Assembly (NCBI GenBank): GCA_951213105.1
Contig: OX578142.1
Location: 123,554,231 to 123,618,230 of the forward strand
DNA: 64,000 bases
Reading direction: 5' to 3'
DNA from: Amaurobius ferox
Lineage: Eukaryota; Arthropoda; Arachnida; Araneae; Amaurobiidae
Shown here: piece after piece, positions 22,500 to 32,389 of the stretch
Position numbering within the stretch: position 1 is the first letter of the stretch
How the letters are laid out: the number at the start of each line of letters is the position of its first letter
Program-made: the position numbers and the translations under genes
Notes under the pieces: generated by a model
Told to the model about the DNA's origin: nothing
Seen by the model: only the letters and a program-made list of their open reading frames with translations
Database searches by the model: none

Positions 22500-22790
22500 A
22501 TTTTTACTTTCTGATACGTAGTATTAAAAGTATTGTTTTCTCGAAAATTTTCGATTTCAAGATTTTGATGCCAATATATGTTTTAATACCTCCTGAGCAG
22601 GTTTTGATTATTTTTGGAGTGATGTTCGTCTGTCGGTATGTCTGTGGTCGATTTCTTGTACAACCGATAGCGGCCAAAAATATTAATGGATTTTCACGAA
22701 ACTTTATATCCGGCTTTATTATCAAAAAATCCAAAACTAGATGGATTTTTTTTTAATTTGAGGGAAAACTTCGAAATTTATTTGAAATTA
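22500..22790 (+). repeat. Non-coding repeat resembling the 'tcacgaaactt' phrase families
   Basis: Contains 'gttcgtctgtcggtatgtct', 'caaccgatagcggccaaaaa' and 'tggattttcacgaaacttta'. This resembles in style, but does not closely match, the family at 27340-29250. Low certainty. Confidence 0.3.
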
Positions 22791-23115
22791 TATATTTTTT
22801 TAACATGGCAGCATAGGATGAAATGTCATATAATCATGCATAAAATAGTTTATTTATGACTCAATGATCATTAGATAGTATAGTTTCAATCATTGTGGAA
22901 AATACCCACGATATAATTTTTTGTTCGTAGCGTCATTAGCTCTCCTCGGGGTAGATGTAACCCGCCCTCCAGGGGGGTACATAGTAAGTATGGTATCAAT
23001 TGAAATATGTTTCAAGCCCTTTAAAGTGAAGGGTAATGTGGTGCGCTAATGAAAAGATAAAACTTAAAAGTTAAAGTTATAATTAACATTATTATACTAC
23101 TACGTTGTGTTCGCA
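22791..23115. other. Unassigned DNA
   Basis: A short GC-rich patch near 22940-22980 is the only irregularity. Confidence 0.3.
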
Positions 23116-23119
23116 ATAA

Positions 23120-23935
23120 CCCTTCAATTATTTAACTTTCGCGCGAGTTCTGTAAAGGAATTATTAATTAATATAATACTAAATGATCCCACCATTTGAA
23201 ATTTAACAATAAAACATTTATTAACAACATAAACACTTATTAATTCATTACACAATTAATTATTAGTTTTGGCGGGGGAACATGTGAGACCACCTAACTG
23301 ACCTAATATATTTGTTTAGACCTAGATATCTTTTTGAGGAACACATACCTTCAAGTCTGTCTTGGACTTTGTTAGCAGCACGTATTTGATGTCGTCTTTG
23401 TTACTAGCATTAACTCGTAGTGTAATGCATCCACTCGTAACTTCGTCGATCATATTGTACTGCTGGCTCCAACACTCGCACTTATTTCATTCTCATAGTA
23501 TATCAAGTCATCTCTGTAGTATCTGCACAAGTCATAATGTCGCCCGAGTATTAGCACAAGTCTACCAAATCATAATGTCGAAGTTATCTGGATCTGTCTG
23601 CTCCTAGAGTCCTTCTTCGGTCACAGGCTGTGGCTTTCTCTTTCCCTTGGGGGTGTCACTCCTCCTTTGCTTTCATTTGCAGCATTCAGTGTGACGTAAC
23701 AAGAAGTTTCTCCATTGGTTAATCACTGAACCGATGTCGCTACTTGGCATCCTTGTAAGGGCCCGCTCGGCCCCCTCTGTCTTGACGCTCCTAAATTTAT
23801 GGTTTGCTGTAAACCTCGGCGCCATCCAGACTACAAGTATTGTTCGATGTTTCAGATCAATAAGTAAATGGCATAAAACTGTCTCACCAAAACACATGTG
23901 AGATCTGTTTCTGGTCTCACAGGTAACACGCTACA
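23120..23935 (-). mobile_element. Possible solo LTR
   Basis: On the minus strand it starts TGTAGCGTGTTACCTGTGAG near 23935, a form common in Gypsy-type LTRs. It has an AATAAA signal near 23210 and could end at a 'cgaacacaac' phrase near 23110. The interior is less AT-rich than its surroundings. I could not find a target duplication, primer-binding site or second LTR, so this remains a suggestion. The 74-codon minus-strand frame inside (MCFGETVLCH...) has no recognised motif. Confidence 0.35.
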
Positions 23936-24099
23936 ATTGTAATCATTTGGACCCATGATACCGATTTTTCTAAATTGATCTTGTAAAATTTGAAAAAAAA
24001 AGTCACTAAAAAGGGACTCTGGTATGAGAAAATCCAGTTGAGCTACACACGCCCCAGTTAAGTTTAATAAGTTTCATTATGTTTAACAATTTATGGTGA

Positions 24100-24510
24100 T
24101 TTTCGACGAAAGTAGCTTTCTCTGAAAATTTGCACAGTTAGGTTCTTCCCAATGATCGAGTTCTAACCTTTTATGTCCCCAGTGAGGATTTTGGTAAGAT
24201 TCTAAGATTCTCCTCTCGCTTATTGTGCCGACTACGAAAGAAAAATCGAAAATATGTCTCTATTAGGTTCAGTTCAGTCGTCGATATTATAAGTGGCTAA
24301 AATTTCAGCCTTCTGAGCTACGAGGTGGACTTCTAGAGGGTCTGAAAAGATATTTTGAAAAAAAAAAACATTTTCTGCATCCCCAAGGGATAAATCGAAA
24401 ATATAGCTACTTTCAGCTCTGTCCGATGGTAGATAATATAAATGCGAAAAGGTTCAGTCTTCTAGGTTAACGGGTGGAGCTTCTGGAGAGTCTGGAAAGA
24501 CAAAGCCACG
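24100..24510 (-). repeat. Degenerate tandem repeat of about 150 bp, copy 2
   Basis: In reverse complement: 'ccagactctccagaagctcc' and 'tcagaccctctagaagtcca', each followed by a gaagactgaa/gaaggctgaa phrase and 'atattttcgatttatccc'. These match the units at 8690-9060. Confidence 0.6.
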
Positions 24511-25018
24511 TTAGATATTTTAGACAATAATATATAGTGATAAACAACCTTACCCACGATTTTCTGAAATACCAGGTATAGATCTAAAGTTACAATGAAT
24601 GATTTATATGGAAAAAAATTAACTATATTGGAGGAAGCGCACTCGTTTTCTACTCTCACCAACTTTCTATTTGGATGTTTAGAAAGAAAATTTTTAGAAA
24701 CAATGAACGTGTTTCATCATCAAATTTATCTAAGCTAGAATAATCAAAAGTAGAATTATTTTTAGAAATAATTACTGATTTCTTTACACGTTTCCAACTA
24801 GTTGGTTCTGTTACATTCAAATCTTGTGATCGATTTTTAACTCAAATCCCTTTGCTCAGTCGATGTGAAACTTTCCAAACTAACGTATTACTATATAGCA
24901 ATACAATATTCTATCGAATTTGAATTGACCATCCATTCCTATTATCCCCCCTCCCTACTGGATATTTTTAGGTGCAATGTTTCAACACAGCTTATAAGTT
25001 TCATAGTGACAAACTTTA
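24511..25018. other. Unassigned AT-rich DNA
   Basis: No motif or repeat partner seen. Confidence 0.3.
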
Positions 25019-26200
25019 TCTTATACAAGTTGGGCAAGCCTAAACAAATTGGTCTTGCATATACAAGTTGGGCATGCCTATACAAGTTGGTCTTGTATAT
25101 ACAAGTTGTTGTTGTTATTACTGATGACTTCCTGTTTCGGCGGAGCCGATTCAGGACCAGTGACGCAGGAAGCAGGAAAGAACGAAGAAAGACACAAGAC
25201 GAGAGAACAAAGTTTATTACAAGAACGCATCACTGACGAAGGTCGGAGGGGGTGCAGCTTCACATTTAGACGAGGACCCAGAAGGCGAAAGACTGACTTT
25301 ATCCTCGAAAAAACATCCATGCCTTATTCGGGATTCGAACCCGAGCCCACAAGACAGCAGCCGAAGACGCTATACATTTCACCGCCTGGGCGGCGCATAT
25401 ACAAGTTGGGCATGCCTACAGAAGTTAGGCTTGCATATACAAGTTGGGCATGCCTATACAAGTTGATCTTGCATATGCAATTTGGGCATTCCTGTACAAG
25501 TTGGGCATGCTTAAACAAGTTGGGCATGCCTATTGAAATTGGTCTTGCATATACAAGTTGCGCATGCCTATACAAGTTAGTCTTGCATATACAGGTAGGG
25601 TATACCTATACAAGTTGGTCTTGCATATACAAGTTGGGCATTCCTATACAAGTTGGTCTTGCATATACAAGTTGGGCATTCCTATAGAAATTGATCTTGC
25701 ATATACCATTTGGGCATACCCATACAAGTTGGGCATGCCTAAACAAGTTGGGCATTCCTATACAATTTGGTCCTTCATATACAAGTTGGGCATGCCTATA
25801 CAAGTTGGTCTTGCATATACAAGTTGGGCATGTCTATAGAAATTGGTCTTGCATATACAAGTTGGACATTCCTATACAAGTTGATCTTGCATATACAATT
25901 TGGGCATTCCTATACAAGTTGGGCATGCCTAAACAAGTTGGGCATGTCTATATAAGTTGGTCTTGCATATACAAGTTAGTCTTGCATATGCAGGTTGGGT
26001 ATGCCTATTCAAGTTGGTCTTGCATATACAAGTTTTGGCAGTCCTATACAAGTTGATCTTGCATATATAAGTTGGGTATACCTATACAAGTTGGTCTTGT
26101 ATATACAAGTTGGGCATGCCTATATAAGTTGGCCTTGCCTATATAAGTTGGCTTTGCTTATGGAAGTTGGGTATGCCTATACAAGTTGGTTTTTCTTGTT
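25019..26200 (+). repeat. 19 bp minisatellite, about 0.9 kb, interrupted by a SINE
   Basis: The monomer is tatacaagttggNcNtgcN, mostly alternating between a 'gggcatgcc' and a 'ggtcttgca' form, so a 38 bp dimer is the higher-order unit. Because 19 is not divisible by 3 and no stop occurs in the unit, long open frames with a 19-residue period arise in all three forward frames and on the minus strand. They are artefacts of the repeat. The SINE at 25097-25408 splits the array near its left end. Confidence 0.95.
25097..25408 (-). mobile_element. tRNA-derived SINE inserted in the 19 bp array
   Basis: Read on the minus strand it begins gcgccgcccaggcggtgaaa, has a B box (ggttcgaatcc) and 'ggcatggatgtt', and ends with a (AAC)n-like tail 'cagtaataacaacaac'. 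atatacaagttg flanks it at 25097-25108 and 25397-25408; as this is also the array's own unit, the duplication is consistent but not independent proof. Related to the SINE at 9101-9321. Confidence 0.8.
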
Positions 26201-26540
26201 GGGCACGCGCGTTATTGGTCTAAAGACCTGGGGACCAGTAGGTGATTTGGTCTTAGAGAGCAGAAATATGATCCCAGTGTAAAACCATTCTTCTGACTCT
26301 ACCTCTTTACTTATGATCTTTATTTCCTTCGCTATAAGGGGATGGAGTACTGCACATTCCTTAAAGAATAAATTGAACACTCTATCAATTCCTGCCGCTT
26401 TCCAGTTGGGAAAGTTACTAATTAATTCTAGTATTTGTGCTTTCTTCAGGTCAAGTTCATGATCCTCTGCTCCTCAAGTACTTCAAAGTATAAATTAAAA
26501 ATGTATTAGAAAACTTTTTTAAAAACCATTTTCATTTTAG
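26201..26540. other. Unassigned DNA
   Basis: No feature recognised. Confidence 0.3.
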
Positions 26541-27010
26541 GTACAATACGAGAACCTACAATACATGGTAATGTATAGGGATAGTATTGGAATTGTGTCG
26601 GAAATCGCAACTCGAGTTTTCGACGGATATACACGTTTTAGGACCTCTGAAACACGAAATTTCATTTTAGTGTGACGTGTGTGTGTTTTTATGGACAATG
26701 TATGTATCCGCTCTAGATCAAAACTATTCGACGAAATTTCATAAAATTTGGTAGGTAAGTCAATCATGGGTTATCGTTGTGCTGGTTAGATTTCAGTACG
26801 ATTCTGAAAAAAAAAACCTGCTTTTTTGCGAAATTTGCAAAATGGCTAGCAAAAATCGTATGCATCCACTCTAGGTGAAAGACCAATTGACTAAATTTCA
26901 CAAAATTTGGCAGATAAACCTTTTGTCTGTTACCCTGGTGCTGAATAGATTTTGGTATGATTTGGATAAAAGGTTACCTGTCTATTTTTGCGAAATGGTC
27001 CACAAAAATC
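26541..27010 (-). repeat. Inverted fragment of family B end plus two 'gacgatttttgc' units
   Basis: 26550-26700 carries 'atagggatagtattggaatt' and 'cgagttttcgacgg', as at 30170-30230. 26700-27010 carries two units of the repeat at 18536-18990 in reverse. The junction suggests the two repeats may belong to one larger family. Confidence 0.55.
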
Positions 27011-27339
27011 ATCAAAATCTAGAATAAAAGACTACATAATTATATTAATTGAATGTTTGTTTTATACATAATTTTTGACGATAAAAAGAATAAGACCAGC
27101 CCTATTACTCTAGGACTAATCGTTCTGGAGATATTTTACTTTCTTCGCATTTTGTTACGCCCCGATTAAAAATAGTCCACTTACCAAATGAAAACGAAAA
27201 TTGGATTGATAGTGCAATTTCAGTATAATTTCAAATAATTATACGTATTATCTGGTGCACTTAAACTCAATTTAATGAATTATTAAAAAACATAAAGATA
27301 AAATAGGTCCCAATCTGTAGAGAAAGTCATTTGCTGCTC
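27011..27339. other. Unassigned AT-rich DNA
   Basis: No feature recognised. Confidence 0.3.
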
Positions 27340-29250
27340 ACATCAGATATGTATTTTAAAATACACTAAAAAATCTGATGTGTGCAGCCCATGAATTTCC
27401 TTATATAATGCAATGAATTTACTTTTTTCACAGTGAAAAATGGATGTGTAAGGTCCATGGCACAGTATTTTTTCCCTTTGAATTGTATATTGGCGCTTTT
27501 CGGATAACAACATACAAAACTATTTCGTACCCACTTAACTTATATTTCACGCAACTCGGAATTAACAATTGTCGATATTGATAGCACCCTTAATAAGCAG
27601 TGTAGTCCATTTATCAAAATATTTTAATAATAAATTCATCAATTATTATTTTCTTTAGCTTAGCGCAATGTTTGCAATTTCGCGCAATTTTCGTCATCCT
27701 TGGGTAATATATCGCCAAGTTGTCGATATTTCGCAAGATTATTCACCAAGTTCGCCAAATATGTCGCTATGTGTTATAAACAAACGGAAACATGAACATT
27801 TCTTATATACTAGACGGTATGCTCACTATATGACGGAATTAAAAATTTGCAAAACATTAACTCCCATTTAGCGTCTTTTTATCAATTTGGTGACATTTTT
27901 ATCAGTTTGGTTACATTTTTATCAGTTTGTTGACATTTTTATCAGTTTGGCGACTTTTCCGTTAATTTGGCAGTATTTAAAACGTTGCCAAGTTGGCTAA
28001 ATCTTTCGCCAAACATTATAAATGGACGGACGGAGAAATGGACTATTCTCATAGTCGAATCTTATGTTCTGTCCAAGATATTAAATTTTCATCAATAATT
28101 CGTCATTTTCATTGATTTAGAGTTATTTTTATCAATTTGGTGATATTTTTATCTATTTGGTGACATTTTTATCAAATTGGCGACATTTTCATCAGTTTAG
28201 CATTATTTAGAAAGACGCCAAGTTGGCGAAATTCCGACAAAATTTCGCCAAGCGTTACGGACGGGAAATATTTTATTCCTATAGTAGGTTCTTATATTCT
28301 TCCCATGATATTGAATTTTCGTCAATTAGTCCTCATTTTCATTGACTTAGAGCAGTTTTATCAATTTGACAATATTTTTATCAATCTGCCGCCCTTTTTA
28401 TCAATTTGGGGATTTTTATATCAATTTGGTGACATCGTTATCAATTTGACGATATTGACAATTTAAAAATTCAGTTTGGTAATTTAAAAAAGTTGCCAAG
28501 CCGGCGGTATTTCACCAAATTCGTAACCAAAATTTCGCCAAGCGTTATGGATGGAGAAATATGTTATTCTTACAGTAGATAAATGACTACTGGCATCCAA
28601 ATACAAAACTATTTCCCAAAGTATTTTCTCTCGTGAATGGAACGAGCTAGATCCCCGAGATTGATATTAGCAAATTTATCGCATAATAGTACAATTGAAA
28701 AGTGAACAAACATATTGCATAATAGTTAATTATGTGATTTTTTGAAAAATGTATTCAAAATATATGCAATATTTCGAGAACGGTTAATGCGTTCTAAAAT
28801 GTATGTCAATCGTTTTCTAATATATAATTACATAAGAAATGATTATTTTCGCGAATTTATTGAAAGTTTTGATTTTTTAATGACTTTTTCAAAATTTTAT
28901 TCGAAATTTTGCGAGTGTTCTGAACATTCAATTAAGTTGCAAAACTTCCTGTATTCACGGAATGTAATTTTTGTACAAAATTTCGTTCGAATCGCTCCAT
29001 TTGTTTGTGAGATATCGTCTATGCAGACAACTGACACCACACGCATGCACACGCATACACATAGAGAGAGAGAGGGGAGGGGGAGAGATAGAGCGAGAGC
29101 GAGAGAGAGGGAGAGAGAGGGAGAGAGAGAGAGAGAGAGAAACGTCAACTCAAAAACGTTCGATTCGTGTTCAGGGATACTTGAAACGTGCTCCCCCGTC
29201 ACAACACTGTCCTTATACATTATACTATGTATATAAGGAAAGTTAATGTA
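27340..29250 (+). repeat. Repeat family B, long copy with CGCCAA array
   Basis: Begins 'aatctgatgtgtgcagccca' and is collinear with 58385-59385. From about 27880 to 28580 an array of units (roughly 200-290 bp, with about 19 bp subunits such as 'gacatttttatcaatttggt') repeats 'cgccaagttggcgaaat' and 'cgccaagcgttacggacgg'. Then comes a unique-looking segment 'atatttcgagaacggttaat' / 'caatcgttttctaat', a (GA)n, and the end 'tacattatactatgtatata'. No protein. Open frames of up to 164 codons are due to low-complexity sequence. Confidence 0.75.
29059..29141. repeat. (GA)n-rich low-complexity tract
   Basis: GAGA with GGG and GC interruptions over about 80 bp, within family B. Confidence 0.95.
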
Positions 29251-30114
29251 GAAAATAAATGTTTCCTTATTACCCAAAAATTTTTCATACATAAAAGACT
29301 AAAAATAAAAGTTTGTAAAAATTTCACTCGTTCCCTTAACTGCTAAAATCTTAATTAACAGATCATCGTTCGATTTCAATAATCTTTGAAATTCGGAAAT
29401 TTACTGGAAATGAATTCTTTGCCATAGTAATGAATAATCCATGATGAGTTTCTATATAATACACAGCTGCACTTGAGCCATACAAATAAAATATTCAACA
29501 GAACATTCAAAACTATGTGTAAATGAAACGTGTAATTTTGGCAAAGAGGGTTTTTGCTGCACAAATTAAAACATTATATTCCCACTAATCATTTCTTCTT
29601 TTAGACAGCATAGCAATAATTTATTCCCGTTTTATAAAATTGTTTACAAAATATTTTTTAAAATATAGAAAGTAGCCGTAATAAAATTTAATTAAAATAA
29701 GAGTTCACCTTTTTATTTTTTGTCATGTGTGCATGAAAAAATTTTGGGTATCGAATAAAAACGTATTTTCTATTTTTTAGTGCATTTTGAAATAAAAGTG
29801 TTTTTTTTAAAGTGTTATATTTTTATTCCAAATATTGAATGAATTGAATATATATGAGATATATTCGGTATTAATGGCACCTACAAATAAGACTCTTATC
29901 GTCTCCCCATATATATCAAGACTTATCAACTCTAATAATTATGATTTGTTATTTCTAATATAAAATGCGTGTTTACTGGAAATATTTTTTAAAACGGGTG
30001 AATTTTGTTCTTTTTATATAGCAGTTTATTGAAAAAGAGAATGCTTTAAAACTAACAATTTGACCAATGTATCTGGTATTCACGATAACGACGATTTACT
30101 TTTTACTTTCCTTA
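29251..30114. other. Unassigned AT-rich spacer between inverted family B copies
   Basis: No feature recognised. It forms the centre between the arms 28580-29250 and 30115-30780. Confidence 0.35.
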
Positions 30115-30780
30115 TATATATAGTATAATGTATTACTTTCTTTATATACATAGTACAATGCATAAAGAAAGTATTGTGACCTGGTCGGAAATTGGAATTG
30201 AGTTTTCGACGGGAGAGCACGTTTCAAGCATCCCTGAACACGAATCTAACGTTTTTGAGATGATGCCTGTGTGTGTGCGTCTGTCTGTGTGTGTGTGTGT
30301 GTGTGTGTGTCAGTGAGTCTGTGTAGACGATATTTCACGAACGAAACGAATGGTGCGATTCGAACGAAATTTGGTACACAAATTACAATCTGTGAATACT
30401 GGAAGTCTATTGCTTTTTTTAAACGCAGTCTAATGTTCGGAACCCTAAATTTTCAAGTGAAATTTTGAAATAATCTTCGAAAAATCCAAACCTTTAATAA
30501 ATTGTTATGTAATTTTTCATTAGAAAACGGTTGACACGAATTTTCGAAAGCTAGCATAAACCGTTTTCGCAATATTGTACATTTTTTTAAATAAATGTAT
30601 CAAAAAATCACACAAATTAAAAAAATATTAACTATTGTAAAATATGTTCACTTTTCATATGTAATATCATGCGATAAATTTGGTAACATCATTTTCGTAG
30701 ATCTAGCTCGTTCCATTCATGAGAAAAAATACTTTGGGTAATACTTCTGTAGTCATACGCCGATAGTCATTTATTGTTAC
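30115..30780 (-). repeat. Repeat family B, inverted copy
   Basis: In reverse complement it follows 28580-29250: 'tctcatgaatggaacgagct', 'cgcatgatattacatatgaa', 'gaaaacggtt', 'aatttcgttcgaatcgcacc', then a CA-rich tract and the end 'tgcattgtactatgtatata'. The (TG)n at 30268-30310 replaces the (GA)n of the other copy. Confidence 0.75.
30587..30684 (+). repeat. 98 bp segment duplicated at 31160-31257
   Basis: The two segments (ttaaataaatgtatcaaaaa ... catgcgataaatt) differ by only a few bases, far less than the family B copies around them. This indicates a recent direct duplication with a spacing of about 573 bp. Confidence 0.85.
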
Positions 30781-30784
30781 ATTG

Positions 30785-31770
30785 AATTTTTCAATCAGAA
30801 TGTAGCATTGCAGTTTCAGAGGAGGAAATTGACCTAAAAAGATGGTCCCTCAAACAGCGAGATAATTATTATAGGGGTCCATGTAACGCACGTGCACCGG
30901 ACATAGATACGAAGAAGAATGGGTGCTATTGAATTTCAAGGGGGCATCAGATGCTGTACGAACGGAAGGGGTTGACCAGTGGTTACCCGGGCTGACCCGA
31001 AAGGTCAAGAGAGTATCATTATGAACATGGGAAAGTAGTCGTGAGAACTTTCCAGAAGTAAAACAAAATATTAGATTTCTAGAATTTCAAGAGAGAACCT
31101 GGCCAATAATATAGCCGGAAGGCGTGTTTTTAATATTTAGATAGCCAACAATAAACGCATTTTAAATAAATGTATCAAAAAATCACACAAATTAAAAAAA
31201 ATATTAACTATTGTAAAATATGTTCACTTTTCATGTGTAATATCATGCGATAAATTAGGGGTCTGCATTAAAATAGATAAGGGCACCTTGTAGAGGGAGC
31301 AGAGAGAGAGAGAGCAAGTGTTTAGTTTTGAAAAGATTAAAATCGAGAACTTGAAAATAAGTGCTGGTGAGAGACGGTCTCAGGAGAGTCGAACCTTTTC
31401 GCCGAGCGAAAGTCCCGTATGGCTCTGGATCCTCAACTGCAAGATGAAGGTAGGCCCTTATATATATACATTCTAGCATGAAGGTTTGCTTGCTCTGTTA
31501 TCCCTCTACTTAGGCTAGCCATAACCATAAAAGAATGGCAATTTACGCTGCGTTCAAATAGTATTAGGAATGATTATGATACTTATATTATATGTAAATA
31601 ACGAGTAGTTAGTATGTATTGTGAGCATATTGTTTGAAGAGTACAATATCATGTTTTGTGGAACACTGGAGATAATGTAAACATGTATAGTAAAATGTTA
31701 TTAGTAATTAATAATGATTCTTTGATATACGGAATTTCCCAAGTAGCATTCATCTGCTATAAGAATAACT
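30785..31770. other. Unassigned, partly less AT-rich DNA
   Basis: Apart from the duplicate at 31160-31257, the segments 30840-31130 and 31260-31480 have more balanced composition (for example 'gggttgaccagtggttaccc') but no reading frame or motif I recognise. A TATA-like run lies at about 31460. Confidence 0.3.
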
Positions 31771-31774
31771 TAAT

Positions 31775-32222
31775 TCTCCGTCCATAACGCTTGGCGAGGC
31801 TTTGGCGACAAATTTTGCGGAACATCGCCAAGTGGCGACTTTTTAAATGTTGTCAAATTAACGAAAATGTCGCGAAATTGATAAAAATGGAGCTAAATTC
31901 ATGAAAATGACGATTAATTGAAGAAAATTCAATATCTTGGAAAGTCTATTATAACAATAACCTATTTTCCTTCCGTAACGTTTGACAAAATTTCAGTGAC
32001 GAATTTTCCGGAATATGTCCAACTTGCTGACTTTTTAAATGTTGCCAAATTGACGAAAATGTCACCAAATTGATAAAAATTCGCCAAATTGATGAAACCG
32101 ACGCTAAATTAATGAAATGACGACTAACTGTTGAAAGTTGAATATGTTGGAAGTAACATAAGAGTAGATAATAAGAATAACCCATTTCTCCGTCCGTCCG
32201 TAACATTTGGCGAGAAATTTAG
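31775..32222 (-). repeat. Inverted CGCCAA array of family B
   Basis: Three units beginning 'ctccgtccataacgcttggc', 'ttccgtaacgtttgaca' and 'cgtccgtaacatttggcga', each with 'gaaaatgtcgcgaaattga'-type subrepeats. This is the reverse complement of the array at 27880-28580, so 27.9-32.2 kb is bracketed by inverted arrays. Confidence 0.75.
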
Positions 32223-32235
32223 TGGGACGTTATAT

Positions 32236-32271
32236 GGCATCCGGGCTAGCAAAGTGGCCAGTCCGGATGCC
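32236..32271. other. Perfect 9 bp hairpin
   Basis: ggcatccgg (32236-32244) and ccggatgcc (32263-32271) around an 18-base loop. GC-rich in an AT-rich setting; function unknown. Confidence 0.6.
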
Positions 32272-32302
32272 TTTACGATTTCAGTGGATTTTCTTTATAG
32301 AT

Positions 32303-32380
32303 CATTGCGTCAACGAAACAGCTACCATTGCGTCAATGTAACAGCATGACCCATTGCGTCAACGAAACAGCTAACAGACT
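32303..32380 (+). repeat. Short tandem repeat, three copies
   Basis: The phrase cattgcgtcaacgaaacagc occurs at about 32305 and 32350, with an altered copy (cattgcgtcaatgtaacagc) at 32328. Period 22-25 bp. Confidence 0.85.
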
Positions 32381-32389
32381 GTTTATTGT

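Noticed and set aside
25049..26282. Long open frames rich in YTSW, HIQVG and YKL, looking like a repeat protein
   Set aside because: They arise in every forward frame from a 19 bp stop-free minisatellite, and the minus strand is open too; one frame also runs into the inserted SINE.
28742..29292. Open frames of 131-164 codons over the GA-rich tract
   Set aside because: Run across a (GA)n tract inside non-coding repeat family B; the inverted copy at 30115-30780 does not preserve them.
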